From NCBI GenBank assembly GCA_949825025.1, contig OX463782.1:38651951-38715950 (forward strand): a stretch of DNA of 64,000 nucleotides. Direction: 5' to 3'. Below the pieces are notes generated by a model. That model did no database searches, was not told the DNA's origin, and saw only the letters and a list, made by a program, of their open reading frames with translations. The translations under genes and the position numbers were made by a program. This stretch comes from Siphlonurus alternatus (Eukaryota; Arthropoda; Insecta; Ephemeroptera; Siphlonuridae). Below are positions 1 through 11,798 of this stretch, one piece after another. Numbering within the stretch: the first letter of the stretch is position 1; every line of letters begins with the position of its first letter.

Positions 1-1322
1 TAGTAACATTTTGTGTGTTTCCCATCAATATTTCATTACAATTACATTAACTTCTTAATTATTTTCATGAATATAGAATTGAATATTTAAAAAAAAAAAA
101 TACAATAATGGTTTTAAATTTTTTTTAAAAAAATACGATTGTAAAATGTTATTAATTTAAAAGAACTTAATAATACTGAACCCAAAATTTGTATACCTGT
201 TGCATGCATACTAGTAAAAAAAATATATAAAACATGACCATCTTATTTGTAATATACATTTTTGTCTAAACTTCTATAAAAATTTAAATATTTAAAAAAA
301 AAAAAAGGAATGTCTATTAAAAAAAATTAATAGATATTTTTTTTACCTTTGCATGACAATTCTCAATGTTTCTTTGTAATTTGAAAATAATTTAAATTTA
401 AAATGTTTCTAACTCTATTCTTTGAAAAAAAACAAAGTTAAACAACTATAATAGTTCTATGTATTTTATAATAAACCTACTACTTAAAAATCATTGCTAC
501 ATGTATTCCCAAGAAATTTGTGTCCAAAATTTTTAGTCAATAAATTTGAGGACAAATTTCATATAAGTCATGGAGAAGTTTTGTAATAAATAACAATAAA
601 TAAAAGTAAGCTAAAATAAGACGACTTAAACTAAATTAAGTCAATTTGAATTAAATTATAACAAAACTAAGTTAAATAAACTAAATTAAATTGAAGTAAA
701 TTAACTGCACCGTTTGGATAAAATATCAAATAAAACTTAGAAAAACAACTGTTAATTTTGGAGATAATTACGTAGTTATTTAAATAAAACTTGGAATTAT
801 ATGCAATTAATATGCATGTTAATTTTTGTATTCCTTCTTATCAATTAGCATTATAAGCAGTAGTGCAGTAGCTAAAAATTTCAAGGGTTTACCAATTATA
901 AATAAATATATCTTTCTTTGCTCGTAAAATTTTAAATATGAGTTTCAATCTATTTTATTATAATGATTAAAAAAAAAATTGTGAGAACTAAATGTAACTT
1001 GTACGATTTAAGGGAAAATTGGTAACTAAAAATATTATTGTTCTTTAACTAACTTATATATAAAATTCAAAAGGAAAAATAGAAATTAAAAGAAAAGGAA
1101 ATATTTATGCTAATTGCCAATTCTTCGTTAAATTATTTAATTATGATAAATGATCATTTGTTGCTTCATTTGTTAAAAAAAAAAAAAAAATGTATGTTAA
1201 TAGCATTATGTATGACAAAACGAGTTCTCTTGACCAGATAATTTTTTTTTGCTATAAATAATTGAGTAAATTCTAAATACAATTTAATAAAATATTTTTG
1301 GAAGTCAGGAGCCTTCCACTTT
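1..1322. other. AT-rich non-coding stretch
   Basis: Strongly AT-rich DNA with short A and T runs and degenerate repetition of a taaattaa-like word around 600-710. I see no open frame with coding character on either strand. It lies immediately upstream of a polypurine tract and an LTR, so it may be the decayed internal part of that LTR element, but no gag or pol residue could be read. Confidence 0.5.
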
Positions 1323-1333
1323 AAAGCGGGGAG
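1323..1333 (+). promoter_or_regulatory. Polypurine tract of an LTR element
   Basis: A purine-rich run (aaagcggggag) directly abuts the TG end of the LTR. This is where plus-strand priming occurs in LTR retroelements. It shows that the LTR is a 3' LTR read on the + strand and that the internal region lay to its left. Confidence 0.5.
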
Positions 1334-1985
1334 TGTCACGATAGTCTATTTTATATTTATATAAATTAGACTACCTCTATTTTACAACCCGCCTTGCGTC
1401 TTAGTATTTTTAGTATTTGGGAGATACTGGATCAATAGTACTCGTTTACTAGGAATCATATGAGAAAATACAGATGTTTTGTGTACTTACCCCATCCCGG
1501 GAGGAAGATCCTGGATTAACCCCTACCAGTCTCTACCCCTGTCGGTCCTCTGCCCGATTAGCTGTCTACCCGAGAGCGGGGGTATTTTCTATGTATTACT
1601 GTGTACTATATAAAGGCAATGCACAGAGGGAACATTCAGACAGACGGAGAGAGACGCTGTTCGATTCCAGAACACTCACATACGCACCATCATGGTGTTT
1701 GCAGTTATCGGTACTTAGTTTTTCTTACTGACTGTTCCACTCTGAGCATCCTTCATTCTTCTGTATTTAAAATGTAAGTATTATTTCAACTGTACTTCTA
1801 TTATTTCTATTAATAAATATATATGTTAAGATCAATGCTAGTTTTATAATTTAAAGATCTCACAGTCATAAGATAGGTTTACGCAAGTAGGCTTGGGTTT
1901 ACGATCCTGGTGTCATGGGGTAAGATCATAGAAAAATATGAATGATCATAAGACGCCCTAGTTAAAGACAGAAATCCCCGTGACA
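1334..1985 (+). mobile_element. 3' LTR (652 bp) of a degenerate LTR retrotransposon
   Basis: The block begins TGTCACG and ends CGTGACA, a 7-bp inverted terminal match with TG/CA ends. Inside it is a TATA box (TATATAAAG at 1607-1615), followed by a less AT-rich transcribed part. A polypurine tract sits immediately upstream. No matching second LTR or target duplication is visible, so the 5' part has been lost or lies outside the window. TGTCACG-type ends are common in Ty3/Gypsy elements, but the family assignment is only an inference. Confidence 0.6.
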
Positions 1986-2520
1986 ATATTTTAAAAATAA
2001 TTTATGAAATTCATTAAACATTTCATCAATATCATTTTTTTCATAAACAGTGGACCATGATTCATGCTTCAAATAATTTTTAAATATTTTAATGTTTTTC
2101 TTTGAAAAATATATTTTTTGTTGATTTATATTATTATCAGAAATATTCCCATTTGACTTGTTATTAAAGAAAGATATTAATTGTGACTCATGATCAGAGA
2201 ATTAAAAAGGTAAAACTTTTATTTCAGAAACATCAAATGAAAAAGTTTTAGGGATAAAAATATTATCTATCAGAGTTTCTGTTGTTTTGCATATCCTGGT
2301 TGGCGTGAAAATTACAGGATTAAGATTACACATATTTAATATAGAATTAAATTCTTTGCTAGTAGAATTATTATTTAATAAATTTATATTAACGTCCCCA
2401 CATAAGATTTTTGCCCTTAAATATTAAAAAAAAAATAGTTGCATTGTTCAGATGACAAAATGCTTCTAGAATATCATAGGATTCAATGGAATGTACAGCA
2501 CTATGCAAAAAAACGCATAT
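1986..2520 (-). pseudogene. Decayed LINE: apurinic-type endonuclease domain
   Basis: Read on the - strand, this AT-rich block translates into the end of an APE-like endonuclease domain of a non-LTR retrotransposon. A CGDVNIN motif (equivalent to GDFN) at about 2400 is followed by a conserved FTPTRI-like segment and then the FSDHE (SDH) motif near 2190. An in-frame stop just before SDH and the lack of an RT domain mark it as a dead fragment. The fragment stops exactly at the LTR edge at 1985, which suggests that the LTR element inserted into the LINE or joined it by deletion. The clade (Jockey/CR1/RTE-like) cannot be fixed from this piece. Confidence 0.65.
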
Positions 2521-2738
2521 CGAAAATTTCGCCACTTGACCGGTTTTGCCAGATGACTACCGATATATATATATATATGTTTTTTTATTATTGTATATAT
2601 TTGTATTGACGAAGTAGCTATTTCTGACATGTTGGTGGTTGATCACATTGTGAATGGGCATTTGCCTTTTTCAATCCACCATTTGGGTTATTTATTCCTT
2701 TTTTTCTTGTCTTTCCCTTCCATTTTATATATTTCCAG

Positions 2739-2882
2739 AGGGCTACAGAGGCTATGTACGACAAGAAGGGGGCGGGAGGAGGTTCCCCCGATTCGCGGGA
2801 GATTCTCGTCGTATCAGCGGCTGCTGCTGGAGCGCACCAACTTGAATCAACCAACGGTCATCAAACTCACTTTTCAAACTAA
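2739..2882 (+). CDS. Candidate terminal coding exon, product unknown
   Basis: A pyrimidine-rich tract ending ttccag (AG at 2737-2738) precedes a GC-richer open frame of 47 codons and a TAA stop at 2880-2882. The frame contains a Gly-rich patch, AAAAGAHQLE and a final HQTHFSN. Base composition rises sharply against the AT-rich surroundings. It would be the last exon of a + strand gene whose earlier exons lie upstream or were not recognised. No domain is recognisable, and a chance open frame in a repeat cannot be excluded. Confidence 0.3.
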   Translation, partial: RATEAMYDKKGAGGGSPDSREILVVSAAAAGAHQLESTNGHQTHFSN

Positions 2883-2984
2883 ATAATTAATTGTAAAATA
2901 TCTAGGCACCGTACGAAAATATTGAGACACATGGATATCAGAATAATTCTTAGCTGCCCGAACATGTAAAAAAAGTATTCACTT

Positions 2985-3152
2985 TGGTACCCCTTTAAGA
3001 AAAAGATAGGACTTGCCGCCGCGTGACGTCGTCACAAAAAGGACTTTCAATAATACTTCCCGGGCTCTTAAAAAACTAAAAAAAATCAGGGTAACATAAC
3101 ATTTCACCATCTATCCATTTCTGTAATAAAAAATTTTGAGGTCGATACTCCA
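2985..3152 (+). repeat. Half copy of hairpin element family F3
   Basis: Contains the family signature: a gacgtcgtcacaaaaaggac segment, a cccgggctct segment, and an end reading ctgtaataaaaaattttgag. Fuller palindromic copies occur at 19697-20028, 38526-38854 and 54401-54704. Only one arm is present here. Confidence 0.6.
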
Positions 3153-3159
3153 TTGCACC

Positions 3160-3515
3160 TTTCTCCTTCCTAGAACTTGCTACATTCCATGCATGACCGA
3201 TCGTTCGCTGAAGAGATTAACCCTTCGACCTGCGAGAGAAAGACTCCTCGTCGGTCAGAGACCCCACGTCACCACGATCCGGCCTGCAAGGATCACATGT
3301 GTCTTCTCCAGGTACCTAAGGTTCATATTTAACTTGTGTTTCGTCGGAAAAAATCGGGTGTCCTTCGGCTCGGCCAGTAAAATTCTTCGTTACAGACAAT
3401 GCACCAATGACATAAGACGTTACAAACGCGACGAAAACCAAATTAAATGTGAACCAGAGTACAGTACACTTCTGGCCAGGCCGAACGTTTACTCATGCTC
3501 TTAGCATGCAATACG
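3160..3515. repeat. Dispersed repeat, related to 7985-8200 and 12390-12576
   Basis: The block gactcctcgtcggtcagaga at 3242 recurs at 8069 within a candidate exon. The part from 3312 to 3470 (tccttcggctcgg, cttcgttaca, gacgttacaaac) recurs diverged at 12390-12576. Relative to the 8-kb copy it lacks about 7 bp and carries about 150 bp of extra sequence. The open frame across it looks like chance. It is either an old transposable element or a duplicated gene fragment. Confidence 0.5.
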
Positions 3516-4189
3516 GTCTTCCGCCTTCTATGTAAAATTTAAATGGCATGTTAAATGGAAAGTTAAAGTTCTTTTTTCACTTTTTTTTTTTTTTTTTTTT
3601 TTTTTGCATCAATAAATTGTTGGTTGGCTGACTAAGAATTACAAATTTTTTCAGAATTTTTGGAGCAGTATTTTGCACTTTTTCCGTTTAAAAGAGTTAC
3701 GGGTTGTTAATATTAACGGTGCAAAGTCAATCTTATATAGTCCCATCCTGCAACCTGTGACAATTTAACAGTTGCCAATTTTACAGATATCTCTCGTTAT
3801 GACGTCACATCATACACCTCTCGACATCCCGAACGTTTTACGTCTGCTCTCATTACATCACTCTGTCATGTCGATTGTAAACCTTGTTTGTGAACAAACA
3901 TTTATCATGTAATGTTTTAACTGCAGTTTAAGATTGCCTTTCGACTTATGGGCACGAAAGAAAGCAATTGGGGAATGTCAAGCAGAATTAAGCTATAGAA
4001 AGAAAAACGTATTTTTTATTATAGTATACAAATTGATAAAATATCTCCTGATAATTATGTAAATAACATTATTCAGGCTAGCTCCTTATATTTGATATAT
4101 ACTCTAACACCGGGTTCCTATTATCATAAGGCTTATTATTTATTATTATTATATCATTATAATAGTTTCGAATCACTGTTGTATCGTTG
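3516..4189. other. Non-coding, poly-T tract
   Basis: A 20+ base T run near 3583-3605 is followed by AT-rich DNA. A short segment around 3745-3820 (tcccatcctgcaacctgtga and tatgacgtcacat) resembles pieces of the hairpin families. No coding signal was seen. Confidence 0.4.
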
Positions 4190-4400
4190 TATAATTTACA
4201 CCAAGGGGGTCGCACACTACCTTCGTATCGTATGGAATCGTATATTATGACTTTGTATGATAAAAATTTAGAAACGAGAGGGAAAAGAGAAAAAAAAAAC
4301 ATATGATACCATATGCGATATGATACGAAGCTGTGCGCCCGTACACCTGATCGCATAGGATCTCAATTTTTAATCATTAAATCCTGCAAAATCCTGCGAT
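4190..4400. repeat. Dispersed element with inverted ends, copy 1
   Basis: The left end ggtcgcacac and a right part containing gtgcgcccgtacacctgatc recur in the same order at 42306-42450 (ggtcgcacac ... gtgcgcgcacacctgatcgc). The two copies share an AT-rich middle with a tatgataaaaatttagaa-like core. This suggests a short non-autonomous DNA transposon. Confidence 0.45.
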
Positions 4401-4505
4401 CTGTGTGAGTCATCCCTTAATCAAAAGGATGTACTTTACAGGATTAATTATGACGTCACAGCATTTTTCTTCTTGATTTTAAGTGTGTTAAAAGATATCA
4501 CAGCA

Positions 4506-4903
4506 AGAGGTCGAATGTGGCGCAGTGCATTGATCGGTTCTCGTTAGATCACCGAAGTCAGGCTACTTCGAGCGTGGTTAATACTTGGATGGGTGACCGA
4601 TTCAAGTTAAAATTACGTTGCTCCCTCCCTGGGGTTAATTCGTCTCGTTATCCACCCAGTGCAGTGATGCACTTGTGTGTGGTTCCCCAGGCTTTGGACA
4701 TCGCTTTGGTCCATTGAGAGAAAGTAGAGGTGTCCGTCCTGACTGAGGTTTTCCACGGTTCCCTCAGTCTCACCTCAGCGAATGCTGGGACGCGTAACAG
4801 GCCGTGGCCACTATGTACTATCCGTTCCCTACCTTATCTCTACCCTATACCCGGCCGCGAGCTGTAAGCTCTTAGGGGTGTATATCCTTGTAAAAAAAAA
4901 AAA
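4506..4903 (+). mobile_element. 5S-rRNA-derived SINE, copy 1
   Basis: Positions about 4536-4600 closely resemble the 5S rRNA internal promoter region: tctcgttagatcaccgaag, then gtggttaatacttggatggg and tgaccg, which is the box C region of 5S genes. About 270 bp of unrelated body follows (ctccctccctgggg, gtccgtcctgactgaggttt) and the copy ends with an A-rich tail. A second copy at 12577-12999 is collinear over its full length. A 5S head joined to an unrelated body and an A tail is the structure of SINE3-type elements. Transcription would be by RNA polymerase III, and mobility would depend on a LINE enzyme. Confidence 0.85.
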
Positions 4904-5025
4904 ATGTGAAGTAACGTATTTGCAACGCTCTTACAAAAATCTCTGACAGTACATTTGTCATATAAAAATACAGTTAAATGAATTTAAAAAAATGAGTTTG
5001 GAGCAAGTTTTATTTTACCCTCGAT

Positions 5026-5215
5026 CAGGCGCGGATCCATGGAGGGGGCTGAGGAGGCTGCAGCCCCTCCCCCTCTGAAATTTTTGATTTAACATGGGCA
5101 ATATAGGCACTTCCTCCACTCCCAATTTTTTTAACATTGGCCTTATGGAGGCAGCTCCCCCCCCCCCTCAGAATATTTCAGCTGCCTCCGAATTTTTTCC
5201 TGGATCCGCGCCTGC
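5026..5215. mobile_element. Small hAT-like foldback element with 8-bp target duplication
   Basis: The ends are CAGGCGCGGATCCA and its reverse complement TGGATCCGCGCCTG(C). The middle is G/C-homopolymer-rich and partly palindromic. The octamer ccctcgat occurs at 5018-5025 and again at 5216-5223. An 8-bp duplication and CAGG-type ends fit the hAT superfamily. There is no coding capacity. Confidence 0.75.
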
Positions 5216-5463
5216 CCCTCGATGATATTTATATCCTCAATTTTTGTGTTTTACTTTTCTCCTGGTCTCACCTTGTTGGATCAGCTTTGTCGTAACATTT
5301 GGGCAGTCTGAATGTCACCAATGGTAGCATTTTGGGTCACTCACCTTGTTTGAATGTTCCATTTTGGGGCATGTCCAGATTATATAAATTTTATATATGT
5401 GCGGTAAATGCTGTTTTTTTTTTAAATTTAATATATAGCAATGTTAATACATTTAAATGTATT

Positions 5464-5468
<5 letters not shown>

Positions 5469-5525
<57 letters not shown>
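5469..5525. repeat. (TA)n microsatellite
   Basis: About 55 bp of nearly pure TA dinucleotide, with AT-rich flanks. Confidence 0.95.
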
Positions 5526-5534
<9 letters not shown>

Positions 5535-5889
5535 TATTTATAATTATATTTGGGGTATATATTAATTTCTGCAGTTAAAAAAAATAAATATATATTTGAT
5601 TGAAAGGTGCATATATTTTTTTATGCATCTTGCAATCAAAATATTTTTTTATAGAAATTATATCATGACAGCAACAATGACACCACAAATTTAATAAAAC
5701 TTAAAATTACTATGCCTTTTTGTGATACTGGTCGTCAAATTTCTCAACTTTTTTGGTCACTTGAAAAAAAGTATACATTGAAGTTACACATGACATAATA
5801 TGCCATCCTATACATGGTTTTGAAACACGTATGCGAGAGGGACTATTATTTTGATTATCACAAATTTTCAAGCAGAAATCGATAATAAA

Positions 5890-6469
5890 TTTTTATACTC
5901 TCACGAGCATGCATTACACTTAAAAAATAATAATGAGTCAGGGGAACAGGAAGATTGTGGATCACTAGTACCGGGACTGATGTTGGTGCGTTTCCACTTT
6001 CCACGATACTCTTCGAGTGCATTGCGGTCCATGGTAAAAGTTTCAGCTTGTTTCAAGTCAAGTCCAAAATTTCAGTTGGCCGCAAAGAGTAGAATGGACA
6101 TTGAAACTGCAACAAAGGGACAAAAAAATGTAATAACAATTACAAATAATCAAATATACTTTCCCTAGCTGTTATTAATAACTGCAGAAAATAATAATTA
6201 CCTGCAGTAATGTAGACATTATTGGCTCCATTTGAACGTTTGCAGTTCGTAGCAATCATGCCGAGGGGTTAGAACATCTACAAACAATACAGCTAAATTT
6301 AATAACAATAACAATCATAATAACTAGTTTTTTAATTAATTGAAGAACAGTAAATTTTCAAATACACATACCTTTAAAATTTTCATAACCTTATATACGA
6401 AGTGAACGCAAGTAAGGTACAATCCAGCTCAGGTATCCAAGAGCGACGCACAATTACATCAGCATCCAT
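5890..6469 (-). other. Cluster of exon-like islands, unresolved
   Basis: Three - strand segments have splice-like borders. 6469-6390 begins ATG and ends at an AAG|GTTATG donor. 6277-6202 lies between a tgtttgtag acceptor and a GCAG|GTAATT donor. The segment from 6106 downward follows a strong acceptor (ccctttgttgcag) and holds a short frame starting MDRNALEEY in a good start context at 6032. Joined in order they do not keep one frame, because a stop falls in the second segment. I read this as a decayed gene, a non-coding transcript or coincidence. Confidence 0.25.
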
Positions 6470-6950
6470 TTTCTTCTGGCTTAAAAATGGCATTTTTCAG
6501 AAACGTCTTGAAACCATGACATATTTTCTTTGTTCTCTAGCACAAGAAATCTAGTGCGGTAAAAATTTAGCTATGCTATACAGCACAACCATGTATGTAA
6601 GTCTCTAAGCTGCGCTATTTAGAGTTAGAGTTGTGATTTTTAACAACTAGCTATGCGATAGCATACAGCCATTTACGTTAAGTCATACAGCTAATACGGT
6701 ATTTTGTAAGAGATTGTGTATATTTTTAAAAACTTGACTATGTTGTACTACACAGTTTCCATCTACACACCTCATAAATTAGTTATATACAGCTCAATAT
6801 GTTATAAGCTATAACTTTTTGTCTCGTATTATACTTCTCTATGTTAAATAAATAAATTTCTGTATTACAGTGTATAATTATGGTATGAAAACTAATAATT
6901 CTACTTCAACACAGCCAAACTATGTTAAAATCTTATAATTATTTCTGTGA

Positions 6951-7795
<845 letters not shown>

Positions 7796-7984
7796 TGGTG
7801 TCTACGAATAATTGAACAACAGTGAAATTAAAGTCTTTCGCTTTATTAATTAGCAATACATTTTGCTATTGAAATGTCAGTTTTTGAAATTATTAGAAAA
7901 TGTTACTTAAACTGTCCTAAAATATTATAAAACATAATTAATCGTTCACTACTGCCAAATTAATTAATTATTTCCTTCTCCTAG

Positions 7985-8144
7985 CAATCGTCTGCCCACC
8001 CTCACGATCACTCGAGAGGCCGCCCCACCAGACGCGCGGTGGACAATTTACGAAGCCCCCCAGCAAAGACTCCTCGTCGGTCAGAGACCCCACGTCACCA
8101 CGATCGTTCGTCCGGCCTGCAAGGATCACACGTGTCTTCTCCAG
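7985..8144 (+). CDS. Candidate internal exon, product unknown
   Basis: The acceptor tttccttctcctag (AG at 7983-7984) and the donor CTCCAG|GTGGGA bound a 160-bp open segment. After one leading base there are 53 codons without a stop, including ITREAAPPDARWTIYEA and a Cys-containing PACKDHTCLLQ end. Composition is much more GC-rich than the flanks. Caution: half of the exon is shared with a degenerate, frame-broken copy at 3242-3311, so it may belong to a duplicated gene fragment or a repeat rather than an expressed gene. No domain was recognised. Confidence 0.3.
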
Positions 8145-8221
8145 GTGGGAATATTGTACACTTCTGGGCAGGCTGAATGTAAACACATGCTCTTCGTGCG
8201 CATTAAAGAGCCCAGTGTGCA

Positions 8222-8815
8222 TTAATTACACGGACGTGTTGTACAAGATAGTATTAATATATAGTATGTAAATTTATTGTGACTAGAGATGTATGTCTTA
8301 CGTTAACGAGTTTTAACAAAACTTACACCAGGACTAGAAGGTGTTTGGAGTGTGATAATTGTTTGAACCTTTGATATAATATAACGGTAATATATATTAT
8401 AAGTCCAACGAGGTAGTGTCTAATTTTGTAGTAATATCGTTTCTAAACAGGATAAACATTGTCAATTAGTGAATTTTTTTAAAAAAGTTAAATTGAAAAT
8501 TGCAACATTTAATTTTTTACAAAAATCTTGCACCAATTAAAATATGTATATAGCGTCTTCTTATGAATAAGAGTAACCAGAATTTAAATCTTTCTATGGT
8601 TATATAGCCGAAATAAATAATAACTGCATTTAACGTGAATAAAGAGAGGGCTGATAATTATTCGTGAAAGTTCCAACGTACGTAGAGTTCCGATTCCCTT
8701 CAGCCTGTAACTTATACAACCTGCGATACTTCAGTGCTTAAATAGTTGCCTACATAACAGTAAAAATTATCTCTCGTTACAAAAAAAGACCGCTATGAGT
8801 TAAAAGGATGAAGCA
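8222..8815. other. AT-rich non-coding
   Basis: I see no coding, tRNA-like or repeat structure beyond general AT-richness. Confidence 0.4.
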
Positions 8816-8822
8816 GGAATAA

Positions 8823-9060
8823 TGTTAATTAAGGATAAGGTAACACAGATCAGCTGTTTTTTAGTATCATTAGATTAGCATGTAAGCCTTGGCAAATTCA
8901 CAAAAAATTCTGAATTTTTTTAAGAGACATATTTTAGTACTTTAAAAGTCACAGAAAAAAATTTCAAAACAATTATTCGAGGCAATTTTTTTTTTTTTAA
9001 TTTTTTAATTTTTCTTTCTATGGGATGCTGAAAATTATAATAAAAAAAATCATAATCAAA
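8823..9060 (+). repeat. Half copy of hairpin family F2
   Basis: Starts ttaaggataaggtaacac, followed by a gattagcatgtaagccttgg and caaattcacaaaaaattctg series that matches the arm of the full hairpin at 10160-10550. The second arm is missing or decayed. Confidence 0.5.
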
Positions 9061-9313
9061 TAACGCTTTCCCACCTCGTCAACTTTCTTCATTATTTGCA
9101 TGATCATATTTTAATTTTTAATCACAGTACGTATATAATTATGTAACAAGGGGTTAAAGAATTGAAAAATTATTATAAGTATTAATTGCTAATTAGTGTT
9201 TAAAAAATCTTCTTTCCGTATATGCAAAACCTAGAACATAATTCATACAATGACTATATAGGCAAATTTACATGATATTTCCTCCGGAAGTAGCCGGAAG
9301 TGTAATGTTTCTG

Positions 9314-9460
9314 GCAGGGGCGGATACAGACCGCGGCTCTGGGGAGGGGGGGAAGGGTCATCCCCCATCCCGAAATGTTCCAATTTATTTGGGGTTGGCC
9401 TGGTAGGAGGGGGTTGATGGGTGGTACTTATTTCTACGTCATTTCTATTTCTTTACTCTG
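9314..9460. mobile_element. Truncated hAT-like element end
   Basis: ggcaggggcggatacag at about 9316 resembles the CAGGGGCGGATCCA terminus of the small hAT-like family seen at 55144, and is followed by the family's G-rich middle. The opposite end is not found. Confidence 0.4.
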
Positions 9461-9912
9461 TAAAGTTTCAAAGTTGAATTATACATATATAATATATATA
9501 CAAACAGAAGAACTGCAAACTTCACACTCCGGAAGGAATATAAAATTTAATGTTGTCTGTATGTTGCAGGAAGACTGCAGCCGAGATCGAGGGGGAACGT
9601 CGACAATTATTTTGTTAACATTTTCTGTACGCATTTTGTAAAAAAGAGAAAAAGAAAAAAAAAAAAAACAGTTTTGGACCATCACGTCATTCTCGTCCTG
9701 CAGCAACTGCTGTAAAGTTGCTGTTGTGTTTTTTTGCTTCCCAAACATTTCATATCCTTGAAATTTGAACTTTTTAGATAAAAAAGTTAAAATTTAAGGC
9801 ATATATGACTGTAAAGGTAAAAATTGCCATAAAAATTGCAAATTAAATTGAAATCATGAGCAGTATAATAATTTCTTATAAAAATTTATAACTGATATAA
9901 TGCATTGCGGGC
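9461..9912. other. Non-coding
   Basis: AT-rich, with an A-rich run at 9651-9668. Overlapping open frames on both strands have no coding character. Confidence 0.4.
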
Positions 9913-9915
9913 TAA

Positions 9916-10161
9916 AAAGGTGGATTCACATGGTGATTTTTATCATGCGAAGCGAAGCGAATAATGCGCATTTGCTGTAACATCCATTGGCGGCCATATT
10001 TGGCGATTAAAAAAAGAGCATCATAATTTAACGCACTCGATCGATATTCGCCGCCGTAACCGCGAATTTGCTCGCAGCATATTTATATATATATTATATA
10101 TCACAGCTTTCGCATCAAATTCGCGTCGCATCGCTGTTGTCTTGCCATCTGAATCCGCCTT
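9916..10161. repeat. Foldback element
   Basis: The inverted ends aaggtggattcacatgg and ccatctgaatccgcctt carry a partly palindromic, GCG-rich inner part (gcgaagcgaagcgaa against ttcgcgtcgcatcgc). It directly abuts the F2 hairpin on the right. Confidence 0.55.
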
Positions 10162-10550
10162 AAGGTAGAGATAACGTCGAACAGCTGATCGACGTAATGC
10201 CCTTTGATTAACATGTAAACCTTAGCAAATTGACAAAAATTCTGAAATTATTTTGAGAGGCAGATATTAGTGCCTTAAAGTCATAGAAAAAGTTTCAAAA
10301 ACATTTAACGAGACGATTTTTTAAAATTAATTTTTTAGTTTGGCTCTCCATGGGAAAGCCCTATGCTGAAAATTAAAAAATAAATTAAAAAAATCGGCTC
10401 GTTAAATTGTTTTGAAATTTTTTCTATGGCTTTTAGGCACTAATATCTGCCTCTCAAAAAAATTTCAGGATTTTTGTCAATTTGCTAAGGTTTACATGTT
10501 AATCAAAGGGCATAACGTCGATCAGCTGTTCGGCGTTATCTCTACCTTAA
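10160..10550. repeat. Hairpin element, family F2, full copy
   Basis: A near-perfect palindrome of about 390 bp. The left end ttaaggtagagataacgtcg is mirrored by cggcgttatctctaccttaa. The gattaacatgtaaaccttag and caaattgacaaaaattctg segments are mirrored in the other arm around a centre near 10355. It has no coding capacity and its RNA would fold into one long hairpin. The TTAA ends could be a TTAA or TA target duplication. Confidence 0.85.
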
Positions 10551-10607
10551 ATACAGTAAAATCTTTAAGATTACTGATATAATTTGGTAATTGTGGCAAG
10601 AATTCAT

Positions 10608-10682
10608 ATAATATTTAATAATATTTAATATTTAAATATTAATAATAATATTTAATATTTAAATATTAATAATAATATTTAA
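10608..10682. repeat. Short AT tandem repeat
   Basis: About two and a half copies of a ~30-bp unit built from aatatttaatatttaaatatt and aataat. Confidence 0.7.
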
Positions 10683-11140
10683 TTACTGTTGATAAAAAGG
10701 AATGAAATACTAACTTCAGAAATCCGAACATATTTTATACAATTCGACGTTCAATTGTTTAATTGTCACTGCCCACTCCACCAAGGCCTGCACGAACTGC
10801 AAAGCGCGAGAATAAAAATAGTAGCCCACCCCATTTGCAATAGCATTGTAAAATTCAATAGAAGTAAATTTTTTCTTGATATTTTCACACCCGCCCAGGC
10901 ATAATTTGTAAACCCCATATCTTGCCACCTGTTAAGTTTCAAAATTTTAGAACCACTCCTTTCATGAAAATTTCGGTGTCAAAGTTGCATATAACTCGAT
11001 GTAAAATTGAGAATGTAAGACTACTATTTCAAAAAACAATCGAGATCGATATTATAGTGCGCAGGTCTTGGAGTGGTTGTGTAATTAATGGGTGAGGGAT
11101 TTTTAGCTAGAGAGAGCCGATAAATTTATAAGCAGAAACT

Positions 11141-11522
11141 TTAAGGTAGAGATAATACGGATCAGCTGGTCCAATGCTAAAAAAATCCCATTCATAAAAA
11201 TTATGAAAACAATTTAAAGTGTTCTCCTCTACATCCCCTATCAGTAGGTATAAAATATCAGGTATACAAAATTAACGAGCAAGTTTTCGATCGAGTTATT
11301 AATTTTTAAAGTTGACCAATTTAACATGGAAGTTCTATTTCTCCATGTTAAATTAGAGAACTTTAAAAATTAATAACTCAAAATCTGGCTCGTTTTTGTA
11401 TACCTGATATTTTACCTACTGATAGGGGATATAGAGGAGAACACTTTAAATTTTTTTCATAATTTTGATGACTGGGACTTTTTTAGCATTGGGCCAGCTG
11501 ATCCGTATTATCTCTACCTTAA
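11141..11522. repeat. Hairpin element, family F1, full copy
   Basis: A palindrome of about 380 bp beginning ttaaggtagagataatacgg and ending in its reverse complement. The conserved arm words are gatcagctgg, ctacatcccctatcagtagg and gagttattaatttttaaag. Other copies are at 21233-21533, 58329-58687 and 60808-61218. Confidence 0.9.
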
Positions 11523-11697
11523 ATTAAAATTTTTACGACTTTGCTTTTGCTGTGAAACAAAGTTTTTTATCTTCATTGTTGTGAAGACAGATAATTTTTC
11601 ATAATCATGAACAAGGTACAAAACCATATCCTCTCTATATATAACTGCAGCTAAAACTTGAACGTTTTCAGAGTAGAGCTATAAAATGTAACGTACT

Positions 11698-11699
<2 letters not shown>

Positions 11700-11786
<87 letters not shown>

Positions 11787-11798
11787 TATATATATATA
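11700..11798. repeat. (TA)n microsatellite
   Basis: Nearly pure TA for about 95 bp with one taaata interruption. Confidence 0.95.

Noticed and set aside
3136..3504. 122-codon + strand frame
   Set aside because: Crosses a dispersed repeat that is frame-broken relative to its 8-kb copy, and has no splice or domain support.
4536..4600. A genuine 5S rRNA gene
   Set aside because: Only the internal region resembles 5S, with several substitutions, and the same block occurs in a second copy joined to an identical non-5S body, so it is a SINE head.
10621..10682. CRISPR-like direct repeats
   Set aside because: Simple AT tandem repeat with no spacers, in a eukaryotic context.
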